Origin: Paraburkholderia fungorum
GTDB taxonomy: Bacteria > Pseudomonadota > Gammaproteobacteria > Burkholderiales > Burkholderiaceae
NCBI RefSeq assembly: GCF_902833645.1
Contig: NZ_CADFGE010000017.1
Span: forward strand, 172,804-236,803
Direction: 5' to 3'
DNA: 64,000 bases
Below are positions 25,502 through 34,692 of this stretch, in pieces. Position 1 is the first letter of the stretch; every line of letters starts with the position of its first letter. The notes beneath the pieces are model-generated. The model saw nothing but the letters and a program-made list of their open reading frames with translations, had not been told where the DNA came from and ran no database searches. A program made the translations under genes and the position numbers.

Positions 25502-26338
25502 ATGGCAGCGCGAAAACAGACGACAGAGAAAAAACCGTTGCTGAAGCGAGACAAGCGAGGGCCCCGCACGACCAAGCGAGGGGACCAGGTTGCCGAACTT
25601 ATCAAGACGTGGATTACCGATGGCAAGGTGCGGCCGGGCGTGCGGCTGAACAAGGAGGCCGACCTCCAGGAAATATTCAACGTCAGCCGCGGTTCGATGC
25701 GCGATGCCCTCAAGGCACTGGAGGTGCAGGGACTCGTGCGTCTGAGTACGGGACCGGAGGGTGGTGCAACGATTACGCGAGTGCCACTCGCCCGGGCATT
25801 TCAGGCGTTGCAGAACTACCTGTTTTTCGAGAGCATCAGCCTCGAGGATATTTATGCGGTGCGGCGCGTGCTGGAGCCGCTGCTTGCGGCGGGAGCGGTG
25901 GAGCATCTGACGGACACAGATCTGGAGGCGCTCGAGCGCAGTGTGGATGTGTGCGAGCCATTTGCCCCGAGTCATGAACGTGCGCTCGACCAGCGCCACG
26001 AGGACATCCACTTCCATGACGTGCTGGCTGCGGCAAATCCGAACGCCTTTCTTCGCTGCGTATGCCAGATCATCAACCAGATGCTGCACAGCCTCGTGAT
26101 CGTGGCCGGCAACGTGACCCAGCGGGATTACCAAGCGTTCGGGCGGCAGACTGTCGCTGCTCACCGCGCGATTCTGGATGCCGCGAAGAAGCGCGACGCC
26201 GGTGCGGTGGAGCAGCTTATGGCGGCGCACATGGATGAAGCCGAGGCCCAACTGCGCAAGGTGCACGCAGCCTTGCGCCAGAAGCTGGTACTGGATTCGG
26301 ACCTTGGTCTGCACGTCGGCAGAAAGGGCGGTAACTGA
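25502..26338 (+). CDS. GntR-family (FadR-type) transcriptional regulator
   Basis: A 278-residue regulator. The N-terminal winged helix-turn-helix (about 28-95) reads NKEADLQEIFNVSRGSMRDA, then LKALEVQGLVRLSTG. The C-terminal all-helical FCD ligand domain includes the metal or ligand His residues in HEDIHFHDVL and AAHRAILDAA. The N-terminus is lysine-rich. FadR-type proteins respond to acyl or small organic acids. It diverges from the biosynthetic operon and converges with the amidase at 26390, so it could control either; I favour the amide unit, which lacks another clear regulator at this end. Confidence 0.9.
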   Translation: MAARKQTTEKKPLLKRDKRGPRTTKRGDQVAELIKTWITDGKVRPGVRLNKEADLQEIFNVSRGSMRDALKALEVQGLVRLSTGPEGGATITRVPLARAFQALQNYLFFESISLEDIYAVRRVLEPLLAAGAVEHLTDTDLEALERSVDVCEPFAPSHERALDQRHEDIHFHDVLAAANPNAFLRCVCQIINQMLHSLVIVAGNVTQRDYQAFGRQTVAAHRAILDAAKKRDAGAVEQLMAAHMDEAEAQLRKVHAALRQKLVLDSDLGLHVGRKGGN

Positions 26339-26389
26339 CGGATGCCCGAACCGTTGACACTGCGCTCGGTGTCCGCTGGTTGACCAACC

Positions 26390-27814
26390 TTAGTGTGTTG
26401 TGCGGTTAGGTATAGAAGCGGAAAGCGAGCGTGCCACGTCCGCGAGTGGTGCCCGTCCGAACGCGAGTTCCAGGATGTGGCTTGCCCAGAGCACAAATGC
26501 ATCGGCGTGACGGCCGCCAACAATCTGTATCCCGACCGGTAGACCTTCTGAAGTGGTGCCCGTGTAGACGCTCGCCGCAGGAAGACCGAGCTGGTTGCAC
26601 CACGCGGTGAAGTGGGGAAACAGCTCCTCGCTGGCCGGGAGTTCCGCAAGCGGCATGGCCACTCGGGGATACACCGGGCAGATGACAAGATCGTACCGCT
26701 CGAAGAACACGTTGACCGCGGCTCCGAGCTCCCCTCTCTCGATGAGTGCGCCAAGCAACGCCTGGCGCGATATTGTCGCGCCTGCTTCAGAGTAGGCCTG
26801 CAATGACGGATCAAGCGCCGCACCGCCGTCAGCCATGCTTTCGGTGAGCTGGCGACAGCAGGCAGGCCAGATGGTGGCGTGGATCGCGTTACAGCGAGCG
26901 ATACCCGGCGGATCTTCCGGCTGAACCCTGGCGCCAAGGTCACGGAAGGTGTCGACTGTACGCATGAGCGCGTCGTGGACGGCGGTTTCGGGCGTGACAG
27001 CGAGGCCCAGGGACGGACTGTACGCTATGCGGACACCGCCTGGTGTTGGCTTGCACTTAAGACCAAGTTCATAGTCGCTGGCGTCGAACGGCAAGGCGTA
27101 CCAGTCGCGGCTATCAGGGCGGCTGATGACGGTCAGGACGCGCGCGGCATCCCCCACGCAGCGTGTCATGGGGCCAACGTGGCTCAACAGCCCGAACGGA
27201 CCGCGTGGCGCATGCGGAACGCGTCCGAAGCTCGGCTTGAAACCAAACGTACCAGTGAACGCGGCTGGAATCCGGATCGATCCACCGCCGTCGGTGCCGA
27301 TCGCCACGGGCGCCATGCCAAGCGCGACCGCCGCGGCGGCTCCGCCGCTGCTGCCGCCTGGGGTACGGTCCGTATCCCAGGGATTGCGCGTGACTCCCGT
27401 AAGCGGACTATCGGTGACGATCTTGTGGGCGAAATCAGGCAGGGTGGTCTTGGCAAAGCAGATGGCGCCAGACTCGCGAAGCCTCGCGACGCACGGGCTG
27501 TCGTGGGGTGATGGCGTTTCGTCCGTGACGCGCGAGCCATATCGTGTAGCAAGTCCGGCGACAGCGACGTTGTCCTTGACGCTGATTGGCACTCCGTCGA
27601 GAGGGCCAAGCGGGCGTTTGCGTTGCCATCGTGTTTCCGATGCGCGGGCCATGTCGAGCGCGTCTGGAGCCATCTGGCAGAAAGCATTCACGGCGGGGTC
27701 GAACCTCTCGATCCGTTGAAGCACGGCGGACATGACGTCGACTGGCGAGACGCTACCGTTGCGATAAACCTCCTGCAGTTCCTGTGCAGTGAGTTCACAG
27801 AGATCGCCCTGCAT
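26390..27814 (-). CDS. Amidase-signature hydrolase, first paralogue
   Basis: A 474-residue enzyme of the amidase signature family, which hydrolyses an amide to acid and amine or ammonia through a Ser-cisSer-Lys triad. The triad is visible: Lys80 in GVPISVKDNVAV, Ser155 in TPGGSSGGAA, and Ser179 in TDGGGSIRIPA. There is no signal peptide, so it should act in the cytoplasm. A second amidase at 33277 is colinear with it, with the triad at the same residue numbers, showing a gene duplication. It points away from the transporter operon and towards gntR. The amide substrate is unknown. Confidence 0.9.
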   Translation of the reverse strand: MQGDLCELTAQELQEVYRNGSVSPVDVMSAVLQRIERFDPAVNAFCQMAPDALDMARASETRWQRKRPLGPLDGVPISVKDNVAVAGLATRYGSRVTDETPSPHDSPCVARLRESGAICFAKTTLPDFAHKIVTDSPLTGVTRNPWDTDRTPGGSSGGAAAAVALGMAPVAIGTDGGGSIRIPAAFTGTFGFKPSFGRVPHAPRGPFGLLSHVGPMTRCVGDAARVLTVISRPDSRDWYALPFDASDYELGLKCKPTPGGVRIAYSPSLGLAVTPETAVHDALMRTVDTFRDLGARVQPEDPPGIARCNAIHATIWPACCRQLTESMADGGAALDPSLQAYSEAGATISRQALLGALIERGELGAAVNVFFERYDLVICPVYPRVAMPLAELPASEELFPHFTAWCNQLGLPAASVYTGTTSEGLPVGIQIVGGRHADAFVLWASHILELAFGRAPLADVARSLSASIPNRTTH

Positions 27815-28130
27815 GTCCTCTCCTTATTAATTATAACAAATACACCATATTGCCGATTGTGGTCGATGTCAAGGTCCCGTTCAAGTTATTGGTTTCGGGG
27901 TAAACACGCTGAAAACATGAGTTGACACCCGCATTTTGCGGGGCTAATTTAATAGCAATAAATCAGGGGCGCGACCGGCCGGATGCGGCTGGACAGTCAC
28001 AGTGTGTCCGTGTGCCGTGACGGCAATTTGTCGTGAGCGTTGGCGCAGCGCGGATCGCCTGCGATGAGCGATCATCAGGGAGAGGCTACCGCGGCTGGTA
28101 TGGGAAAAGAGTGCGGGTTGCCGCAGATAG
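27815..28130. other. Intergenic region upstream of the first amidase
   Basis: About 315 bases. The first 30 are unusually AT-rich (TTATTAATTATAAC at about 27826-27839) and probably belong to the amidase promoter. A 65-codon minus-strand frame (27944-28141) overlaps the end of the XRE gene but shows no recognisable motif; I do not call it. Confidence 0.4.
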
Positions 28131-28370
28131 TCAGCGGACACCGCCGCGGTCTTCGGCTGCCTTGATCAACTGCGACAGCGACACACCGAGCGCGTCAGCA
28201 ATGTCGATCAATGCGTCGATTCCCGCGATCGTTTTTGCGCGCTCGATGAGTGAGATTGTGTTTGGGTGAACTTCCGCGCGTAATGCCAGACCGGCCTGCG
28301 TCCACTTCTTCAGCTTGCGGCGTGCGCGGATCTCCTTCCCAACAGCCTTGATCAGTGTTTCCTTGGTCAT
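28131..28370 (-). CDS. XRE-family small DNA-binding regulator
   Basis: A 79-residue helix-turn-helix protein of the Cro/CI type with WTQAGLALRAEVHPNTISLI and ADALGVSLSQLIKAAED. It is only the DNA-binding domain and has no ligand domain. It diverges from the ABC transporter operon; two near-identical palindromic repeats (28423-28445 and 28464-28486) lie between the two starts. The simplest reading is that it represses itself and perhaps the transporter operon by binding those repeats. Confidence 0.88.
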   Translation of the reverse strand: MTKETLIKAVGKEIRARRKLKKWTQAGLALRAEVHPNTISLIERAKTIAGIDALIDIADALGVSLSQLIKAAEDRGGVR

Positions 28371-28422
28371 GCGTACTCGATTGAACTGGGCGAATCGAGT
28401 ATCGGGGAGCGAACGACCAGAA

Positions 28423-28486
28423 ATTCACAATAAATTGTGTAAACGGAGTTTTGTTGATCTAAAATTCACAATATTTTGTGTAAACG
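28423..28486. repeat. Two copies of a 23-bp palindromic operator-like repeat
   Basis: The two copies start ATTCACAAT and end TTGTGTAAACG; they lie at 28423-28445 and 28464-28486, 41 bases apart, close to four helical turns. Each has an internal dyad (TTCACAAT with ATTGTG or TTTGTG). They sit in the divergent region between the XRE gene and the transporter operon, and are AT-rich against a GC-rich background. Confidence 0.7.
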
Positions 28487-28593
28487 TGAGAGTGCGAGCC
28501 GGGGACGGCGTTGGTGGCAACTGGCTCGTGTTCTCTCCCTCGGCGGGCTACCGGCAGATGGCTGCTGGCGGGTTCCACCTGGTATGCGAGGAG

Positions 28594-29472
28594 ATGATGA
28601 TAGGAATACTTAATGTTGCGAGCTACGCATGCGTTCTCGCGATGATTGCGCTCGGTCTGGCCGTGGTGTTCGGCATGATGGACATCGTGAACCTTGCACA
28701 TGCCGAGTGGGTCACGATCGGCGCATACGCGTTAGCCGTTGCCCAGGCGGTTGGCGGGAAGGAGGCTTTCTGGCTTGCCTTGCTTGTGGCGCCCGCTGTC
28801 GGGGCCGCCCTCGGGTGGTGCCTCGAGCGTTTCATCATCCGGCTGCTCTATGACCGGCCACTGGACACGCTCCTCGCAACCTATGCGGTCAGCCTGATCC
28901 TGCAGAAGGCACTGGAACTCGTCTTCGGCACCCAGCCGATGCTCGTGTACGCCCCGTTCAGCGGGGCCATCCCCGTCCCGGGCGGAAGCTATCCGGCCTA
29001 CCGGATCTTCGTGATCGGCGTCGCGCTGATGGTGACGGCAGGGTGCTGGTTGCTTTTTGCCCGTACGCGTTTTGGTACCCGGCTGCGGGCCGTGATCCAG
29101 CACCCGGCGATGGCCGAGGCTACTGGCATCGACACCCGGCGCCTGAATCGCATTGCCTTCTGCGGTGGTGCGGCGCTCGCCTCGCTTGCTGGCGTGCTCG
29201 TCGCCCCCATGGTTTCGGTGGAGTCGCATCTGGGCGTCTCCTATCTCGCCAAGGCGTTCTTCGTGATCGTGCTGGGCGGTATCGGATCGATCGCGGGCAG
29301 CATCCTGGGCAGCGCAGTCATCGGTACCGCCGAGACGTTACTGAGCTATCGCGTCGATCCCTCCCTCGCATCGGCGGTGGTGCTGGTCCTCTCCATCGTG
29401 GTGATCCGGTTCAGACCGCAAGGGCTGATCCCAGGATTCAGCGCGGCCCATCAGCTTCTCGGAAAAGGATAA
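28594..29472 (+). CDS. livH: Branched-chain amino acid/amide-type ABC transporter permease (LivH)
   Basis: A 292-residue inner-membrane permease with about eight hydrophobic segments and the LivH signature GLAVVFGMMDIVNLAHAEWV near the start, RTRFGTRLRAVIQHPAMAEATG in the cytoplasmic loop, and VIVLGGIGSIAGSILG. It pairs with LivM to form the channel. Two adjacent ATGs (28594, 28597) follow GAGGAG; the second has better spacing. It opens a plus-strand operon livH-livM-livG-livF-binding protein-amidase. Related systems carry urea, short amides and amino acids. Confidence 0.92.
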   Translation: MMIGILNVASYACVLAMIALGLAVVFGMMDIVNLAHAEWVTIGAYALAVAQAVGGKEAFWLALLVAPAVGAALGWCLERFIIRLLYDRPLDTLLATYAVSLILQKALELVFGTQPMLVYAPFSGAIPVPGGSYPAYRIFVIGVALMVTAGCWLLFARTRFGTRLRAVIQHPAMAEATGIDTRRLNRIAFCGGAALASLAGVLVAPMVSVESHLGVSYLAKAFFVIVLGGIGSIAGSILGSAVIGTAETLLSYRVDPSLASAVVLVLSIVVIRFRPQGLIPGFSAAHQLLGKG

Positions 29473-29477
29473 AGCGT

Positions 29478-30551
29478 ATGTCTGGAAAACATGCAGGCTG
29501 TCTGCGGCTCTGGTTCTCACAGCCCGTCCTGGCCCCCAGGGATGGCTCGCCGCTGTTGATGTGGAGCGTGGCAGTTGCCGCCGCGGCGCTCGTGCCTTTT
29601 TTTGCCGGTCCCTGGCTGCTGTCGACGGTACGCGATGCATTGGTCATGGGGATCCTCGCATTGAGCTATGACCTGCTCTGGGGACGGGCCGGGGTGCTCA
29701 CTCTCGGGCACACCACGTTCCTGGGTCTCGGCGCTTACGGGTTTGCCATCACGACCGTGCAGTTCGGACAGGCATCCGTGACCGGGTTGGCGGCGGGTGT
29801 TTTCTGCGCTGTGGCTGTCGCCGCCGTGATTGGCTATTTTCTGCTCTTTGCGGGGGTAAGGCTCCACTTCTTCGCCATCATCAGCCTGGCCGTGCTGATC
29901 GTCGCCCAGCAGCTCGCCGTCAGTTGGCAGTCGATTACCGGGGGCGACACGGGCATCCTTGGCATCCCGGGACTGTCATTTGGCGTGGGCAGCCACACGT
30001 TCGACATGAGCAGTCCTCGCGCTTCCTGGTACACGGTCGTCGCTGTACTGCTTGCCGCGACTGGCCTGATATGGCTCGCCTGCCGCAGTCGCTACGGCAA
30101 GGTGCTCGATGCGATCGCGACCAACGAGTGGCGCGCAAAGGCGTGCGGCTATCACACGTCGTTTCACCTGCTGCTCGTCTTCGTCGCCTCGGCGGCGCTC
30201 GCCGCAATCGCCGGCGCGCTGATGGCGGCCTGCTCGGGGGTGGTGGCACCGGACGTGTTCTCGCCGCTCCTTGCGACCGAAGTGATCCTCTGGGTGGCTA
30301 TCGGCGGCAGGGGAAGAATTGGTGGACCTGTCGTCGCCGCGGTCGTTCTGACACTGCTCAGGCAGACCGTCTCCAGCTACAGCACGGACGGCTGGCCCCT
30401 GATCCTCGGCGGTCTGTTTCTCGCCTGCGTGCTGTTCATGCCCAACGGACTGCGACTTCATGAATTGGTGGAGGCTGCGCGTCGGACTGCTCGAGCGGTA
30501 TGGAGCAGTCCGCCGGTTCACCGCGCGGGACACGCCCGGGAGGAACGGTAA
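29478..30551 (+). CDS. livM: Branched-chain amino acid/amide-type ABC transporter permease (LivM)
   Basis: A 357-residue polytopic permease with the LivM landmarks ALSYDLLWGRAGVLTLGHTT, SRYGKVLDAIATNEWRAKAC and WVAIGGRGRIGGPVVAAV. It starts 5 bases after livH and overlaps livG by one base (TAATG). A C-terminal cytoplasmic tail of about 35 residues, rich in Arg and Ala, ends the protein. The start at 29478 (MSGKHAG) is preferred to the longer frame, which overlaps livH. Confidence 0.9.
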   Translation: MSGKHAGCLRLWFSQPVLAPRDGSPLLMWSVAVAAAALVPFFAGPWLLSTVRDALVMGILALSYDLLWGRAGVLTLGHTTFLGLGAYGFAITTVQFGQASVTGLAAGVFCAVAVAAVIGYFLLFAGVRLHFFAIISLAVLIVAQQLAVSWQSITGGDTGILGIPGLSFGVGSHTFDMSSPRASWYTVVAVLLAATGLIWLACRSRYGKVLDAIATNEWRAKACGYHTSFHLLLVFVASAALAAIAGALMAACSGVVAPDVFSPLLATEVILWVAIGGRGRIGGPVVAAVVLTLLRQTVSSYSTDGWPLILGGLFLACVLFMPNGLRLHELVEAARRTARAVWSSPPVHRAGHAREER

Positions 30552-31285
30552 TGGACGGCCAGTTTCTGCAGGGCACCAACCTGTCGCGCGCGTTCGGGGG
30601 AATCAACGCCGTGGCGGGCGTCGACATCAACATCGCGCCACGCGATCTGCTGTGCGTGATTGGCCCGAACGGCGCGGGCAAGAGCACGCTTGTCGGGCTG
30701 CTCTCAGGCGCAATTGCCCCCGGTTCCGGCGAACTGTATCTCGACGGCGAGCGGATGACCGGCCGCCCGATGCACGCGTTCTGCCGACGCGGTGTAGTGC
30801 GCAAGTTTCAGGGGACCAACACCTTCCTCACGATGACGGTGCGCGACAACCTGGTGGTAGCGGGCCTTGGCGTCGCGGCTTACCGGTCGACGCCAATGCC
30901 GGATCCCGACGCGGTACTGGAGGAGGTGGGTCTGGCCGGGCAGGCGGGCGAAATCGCCTCGCATTTGCCGCACGGTGAGCGGCAGTGGCTCGAGATCGGC
31001 ATGGCCATCATGTGCCAGCCCGCATTGCTGCTGCTCGACGAACCTGCAGCCGGTCTGTCCACGAAGGACGCGCAGCGGCTGGTACGCCTCATCCACCGGC
31101 TACGGGAGCGGTGCGCGGTACTCGCCATCGAACACGACCTGGGCTTCGTGCAGTCCCTTGAGTGTGAGACGTGGGTGATGCACCGGGGAGAGGTGGTTCG
31201 ACGGGGATCGTATGCGGAGATCGCGGACGACGAGGAGATCCGCCGCATCTATCTGGGGCGGGGGGCGACACATGCTGCACATTGA
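30551..31285 (+). CDS. livG: ABC transporter ATPase (LivG)
   Basis: A 244-residue ATP-binding subunit. Walker A is GPNGAGKST, the LivG-type signature region reads SHLPHGERQWLEIGMA, and Walker B is LLLLDEPAAGLS, with the switch His in AIEHDLGFV. It should power the permease pair together with LivF. The ATG at 30551 overlaps the livM stop, and the end overlaps livF by 14 bases, so the genes are tightly coupled. The form of the signature matches the urea/amide (UrtD-like) branch as well as LivG. Confidence 0.92.
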   Translation: MDGQFLQGTNLSRAFGGINAVAGVDINIAPRDLLCVIGPNGAGKSTLVGLLSGAIAPGSGELYLDGERMTGRPMHAFCRRGVVRKFQGTNTFLTMTVRDNLVVAGLGVAAYRSTPMPDPDAVLEEVGLAGQAGEIASHLPHGERQWLEIGMAIMCQPALLLLDEPAAGLSTKDAQRLVRLIHRLRERCAVLAIEHDLGFVQSLECETWVMHRGEVVRRGSYAEIADDEEIRRIYLGRGATHAAH

Positions 31286-32015
31286 AAACCTGTGCGCCGG
31301 ATACGGCGACGTGGATGTGGTTCACGACCTCACGCTGGACGTGCTGCCGAACGAGGTGGTCGGTGTCCTCGGCTGCAACGGCGCCGGCAAGTCCACGCTG
31401 GTGAAGGCGGTCATGGGGCTGCTGCCTCGCGTGAGCGGGCAGGTCGCTTTCCTCGGGCAGCCGGTGACGGGCCTGCGCACGCACGAGATCGCGCGGCGCG
31501 GGATCGGTCTGGTGCCGCAAGGGCGGTGGATCTTCCCGATACTGACCGTGCGGGAGAACCTGCTGATGGGCACGCAGGCCGCCGGCGGAGCCGACATCCT
31601 CGACGAGGTATTTGATTACTTTCCGGTGCTGAAGTCGCGCCTTTCGCAGCAGGGCGGCACGCTCTCGGGTGGCGAGCAGCAGGTCCTCGCCATTTCGCGC
31701 GCGCTGTGCGGCCGTCCGAAGCTGCTCCTGCTGGACGAGCCCTCCGACGGTGTGCAGCCCAACCTGGTCGAGCGGATCGGCGAGGTGATTCCCGAGCTCT
31801 GCCGCCGCTCGAAGCTGGCCGTGCTCCTGGTCGAACAGAACCTCGACCTCGTCCTCCAGAGCGCGCGCCGGTGCATTGTGCTCAGCAACGGACGCCTCGT
31901 GCATGCCGGCGCCGTTGAGCCGCGACGTAGTGGAACGGGAGAACACCCGCTCGCGCGCTACCTCTCTCCGGCCACTGACGGCGCGCCGGACTTCCGCCCT
32001 GAAAACATCCAGTGA
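31272..32015 (+). CDS. livF: ABC transporter ATPase (LivF)
   Basis: A 247-residue ATP-binding subunit with Walker A GCNGAGKST, signature LSGGEQQVLAISRAL, Walker B LLLLDEPSDGVQP and LLVEQNLDL. These are the typical LivF/UrtE motifs. The start at 31272 (MLHIENLCAGYG) lies inside the end of livG. It acts with LivG on the cytoplasmic face of LivHM. A short gap with no terminator separates it from the binding protein. Confidence 0.92.
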   Translation: MLHIENLCAGYGDVDVVHDLTLDVLPNEVVGVLGCNGAGKSTLVKAVMGLLPRVSGQVAFLGQPVTGLRTHEIARRGIGLVPQGRWIFPILTVRENLLMGTQAAGGADILDEVFDYFPVLKSRLSQQGGTLSGGEQQVLAISRALCGRPKLLLLDEPSDGVQPNLVERIGEVIPELCRRSKLAVLLVEQNLDLVLQSARRCIVLSNGRLVHAGAVEPRRSGTGEHPLARYLSPATDGAPDFRPENIQ

Positions 32016-32043
32016 AATCCAGTGATACCTAGTGAGAAAACGC

Positions 32044-33222
32044 ATGAACCGACGTGAATTTTCCCGAGCCGTAGTGCTTGGCGCAACTGCTTCCCTCGCC
32101 ACATCGGCGGTCTCTCCGTTCGCGCGTGGCGCCGAGCCGTTGAAGATCGGCCTGCTCGCGCCACTCAGCGGTCCCCTGACGCGCGTGGGGCAGACCAACC
32201 GTAACTGTGCCGCGCTGGCGGTGGATGAGATCAACGCGGTGGGTGGGCTGCTTGGCCGCCCTCTGCAACTGAGCGTCGAGGACACGCAGATGTCGACGGC
32301 CGTTACGCTGGAGAAGGCGCGGCAGCTTTTCATGCGTGATGACGTGGCAATGATCACGGGCATGGTGCTGCCGTCTGAGCGCGAGGCGGCCCTTCAGGCC
32401 GCAAGGGCAGCGAGAAAGCTCATCGTCTATCCGAACTTCGACGAGGGGCGGTGCGACCCGCAACTGTTCACGACAGGCCTCGCCACGAGCCAGCGGATCG
32501 AGCCACTCATTGCGTGGCTCATGCGCGGTGGTGGACAGTCCGTCTGCGCAGTCGTCTCGGACATCGGCAGCAACCGGAAGGTGCTGATCCCGCAGTTGCA
32601 GGCGGCGGTGGCGCGCCACGGCGGCAAGTTCCTCGACGTCTACTGGTTACCCTTCGGCACGCGCGACTACGGGGCCGTACTGCAACAGGTCGCGAGCGCG
32701 AGGCCGCAGATCGTATGGCACAGCATCGGAGACGACCCGGTGACGTTCGTGAAGCAGTACCGGTCGTTCGCGATGAAACCGCAACTGGTGACGGACATCG
32801 CACACGAATCCCTCTCGATTGCAACCACAGGAGCATCGACCGGAACGATCGGCGTGTCGTCGTACTTCATGAGCATCGACAACCCGGAAAACCAGGCGTT
32901 CCTCACGCGTTATGCGGTCCGTTACGCCGGTGCACGCGATCCCCGTCTCGGCGGCTTTGCCGTTGTACTGCCGCACGGCGAGAACACATATGCAGGCATT
33001 CGTCTCTTCGCCGAGGCCGTCCGGTCGGCGGGAAGTGTCGACGCCGCGCGCGTGAGGGCTGCGCTGCCCGCCGTCTCCATTGCGCTGCCGCGTGGCAAAA
33101 CCGGTGTGAGCCATGACGGGGGCCACGTGCTTTGCCAGACACGGATCGGCCAGGCGCTCGCCGATAACAGCTTTTCGATCCTGGAATCCACGGGCCCGGT
33201 GACGCCGGTCTGTGAAGGATAG
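32044..33222 (+). CDS. Periplasmic amide/urea-type substrate-binding protein (AmiC/UrtA-like)
   Basis: A 392-residue type I periplasmic binding protein. Its N-terminus, MNRREFSRAVVLGATAS, has a twin-arginine-like RR pair before a hydrophobic core, so export by Tat is likely. The mature protein begins with KIGLLAPLSGPLTRVGQTN and contains GGLLGRPLQLSVED and VLPHGENTYAGIRLF, as in the AmiC/UrtA/short-amide group. This points to an amide or urea-like ligand rather than leucine (inference from family look). A GTG 12 bases upstream is an alternative start. Confidence 0.88.
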   Translation: MNRREFSRAVVLGATASLATSAVSPFARGAEPLKIGLLAPLSGPLTRVGQTNRNCAALAVDEINAVGGLLGRPLQLSVEDTQMSTAVTLEKARQLFMRDDVAMITGMVLPSEREAALQAARAARKLIVYPNFDEGRCDPQLFTTGLATSQRIEPLIAWLMRGGGQSVCAVVSDIGSNRKVLIPQLQAAVARHGGKFLDVYWLPFGTRDYGAVLQQVASARPQIVWHSIGDDPVTFVKQYRSFAMKPQLVTDIAHESLSIATTGASTGTIGVSSYFMSIDNPENQAFLTRYAVRYAGARDPRLGGFAVVLPHGENTYAGIRLFAEAVRSAGSVDAARVRAALPAVSIALPRGKTGVSHDGGHVLCQTRIGQALADNSFSILESTGPVTPVCEG

Positions 33223-33276
33223 ACGTGTCCTCGCCACGCTTTGGAATCGTTTGCACCAAGAGATAAGGACTACAAA

Positions 33277-34692
33277 ATGAGCGAAATTGTCATGCTGAAT
33301 GCGGCTCAGCTGGTTGCCGGCTTCCGGCAGCGCAGCCTCTCGCCTGTGGAGGTCATGTGCGCGGTACTGGACCGGGTCACGAAGCTCGATCCGGTGGTCA
33401 ACGCCTTCTGCGCTCTCGACGAGGAAGGGGCGATGTCGGCCGCCGGCGAGGCCGAGCGCCGGTGGATACGCGGCGAGCCGTGCGGTCCGCTTGATGGCGT
33501 GCCGGTATCGGTCAAGGATCTCGTCGCCGTAGCCGGTCTTCCGACACGGCATGGGTCATGGACTGCGCCGCCGGACCGCGAAAGCGTCGATGCGCCGGCC
33601 GTGGCGCGCCTGCGGCGCTCGGGCGCCATACCGTTTGGCAAGACAACGACTTCCGAGTTCGGCAACAAGATCGTCACCGACTGTCCGTTGACGGGCGCGA
33701 CGCGCAACCCGTGGGATACGCGGCTCTCGCCGGGAGGTAGCAGCGGCGGATCGGCGGTCGCGGTTGCGCTGGGCATGGGTCCGCTGTCGCTTGCCACCGA
33801 TGGGGGCGGGTCCATCCGGATTCCGGCCTGCTGGAGCGGTGTGGTCGGGTTCAAGCCTACGTTCGCGCTGGTGCCGGCGGGCAGTGCGGCGTCGTGGACT
33901 GCACTGTCCACCCTCGGCCCGATCGCGCGAACCGTGCGCGACGCAGCGTTGATGCTTGATGCGATGACCTGCGCGAACAACGACGTGCCTCCGGGGGCGG
34001 GGAGTTCGTCCGGCTATTCCTCCGGACTGGACGACGGCGTCGCGGGTCTGCGGATCGCCTGGTGTCCTGCCCCGGACAGTGTATCGGTGGCGCCGGACAT
34101 CGCGGAGTGTATCGAGAGGGCGGTGGACACATTCGGGGCGCTCGGCGCGACGGTCATCCAGACCCACGTTGCGCCGATCGCGGACTACTACGGCAATGGC
34201 CGCATGCATTCGGTCCAGTGGTCCGTGTTCTTCGCTCAGCGCGTGCGGCATATGGAGGCAGCCGACAGGACGCTGCTTGATCCGGACCTGACGGCACTTT
34301 CGGATGCAGGGGCACGGATAGACACCGCGACATTCGTCGATGCACTGCTTGCCCGTCACGCGCTCGGCGCATCGATGGAAACGTTCTTCGAGCGTTACGA
34401 CCTGCTGCTCACGCCAACGTTTCATTGCGGACCACCTCCGGTTCCCGGCTTGCCCGGCCATCTGCGTAATGCACCGCTTCTGACGGCATGGTGCAACCAG
34501 GCTGGCGTGCCTGCCATATCCGTGCCGTGCGGATTCGCAGGGGACATGCCGACGGGCCTGCAGATTATCGGGCGTCGGGGCAGCGATGCCTTGGTGCTGC
34601 GGGCAGCGCGTGCGTACGAACTGGCGAGAGGGGATTTCCCGGCACCGGGACCGGAATTGCAGCTTCCGGGCGACACGGAGATCGCGCCATGA
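33277..34692 (+). CDS. Amidase-signature hydrolase, second paralogue
   Basis: A 471-residue amidase with the triad Lys80 (GVPVSVKDLVAV), Ser155 (SPGGSSGGSA) and Ser179 (TDGGGSIRIPA), numbered exactly as in the amidase at 26390. The C-terminal part (FFERYDLLLTPTF and ISVPCGFAGDMPTGLQIIG) is also family-typical. It follows the binding protein in the transporter operon, so it most likely hydrolyses the imported amide. Its stop overlaps the next gene by ATGA. The first amidase differs mostly in the second half, so the two may split related substrates. Confidence 0.91.
   Translation: MSEIVMLNAAQLVAGFRQRSLSPVEVMCAVLDRVTKLDPVVNAFCALDEEGAMSAAGEAERRWIRGEPCGPLDGVPVSVKDLVAVAGLPTRHGSWTAPPDRESVDAPAVARLRRSGAIPFGKTTTSEFGNKIVTDCPLTGATRNPWDTRLSPGGSSGGSAVAVALGMGPLSLATDGGGSIRIPACWSGVVGFKPTFALVPAGSAASWTALSTLGPIARTVRDAALMLDAMTCANNDVPPGAGSSSGYSSGLDDGVAGLRIAWCPAPDSVSVAPDIAECIERAVDTFGALGATVIQTHVAPIADYYGNGRMHSVQWSVFFAQRVRHMEAADRTLLDPDLTALSDAGARIDTATFVDALLARHALGASMETFFERYDLLLTPTFHCGPPPVPGLPGHLRNAPLLTAWCNQAGVPAISVPCGFAGDMPTGLQIIGRRGSDALVLRAARAYELARGDFPAPGPELQLPGDTEIAP

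Noticed and set aside
27944..28141. 65-codon minus-strand frame overlapping the XRE gene end
   Set aside because: Position is suggestive of a two-gene unit such as a toxin partner, but there is no motif and only a GTG start without a ribosome site.
31089..32363. 424-codon minus-strand frame opposite livF and the binding protein
   Set aside because: Antisense shadow; both plus-strand genes have full family motifs.
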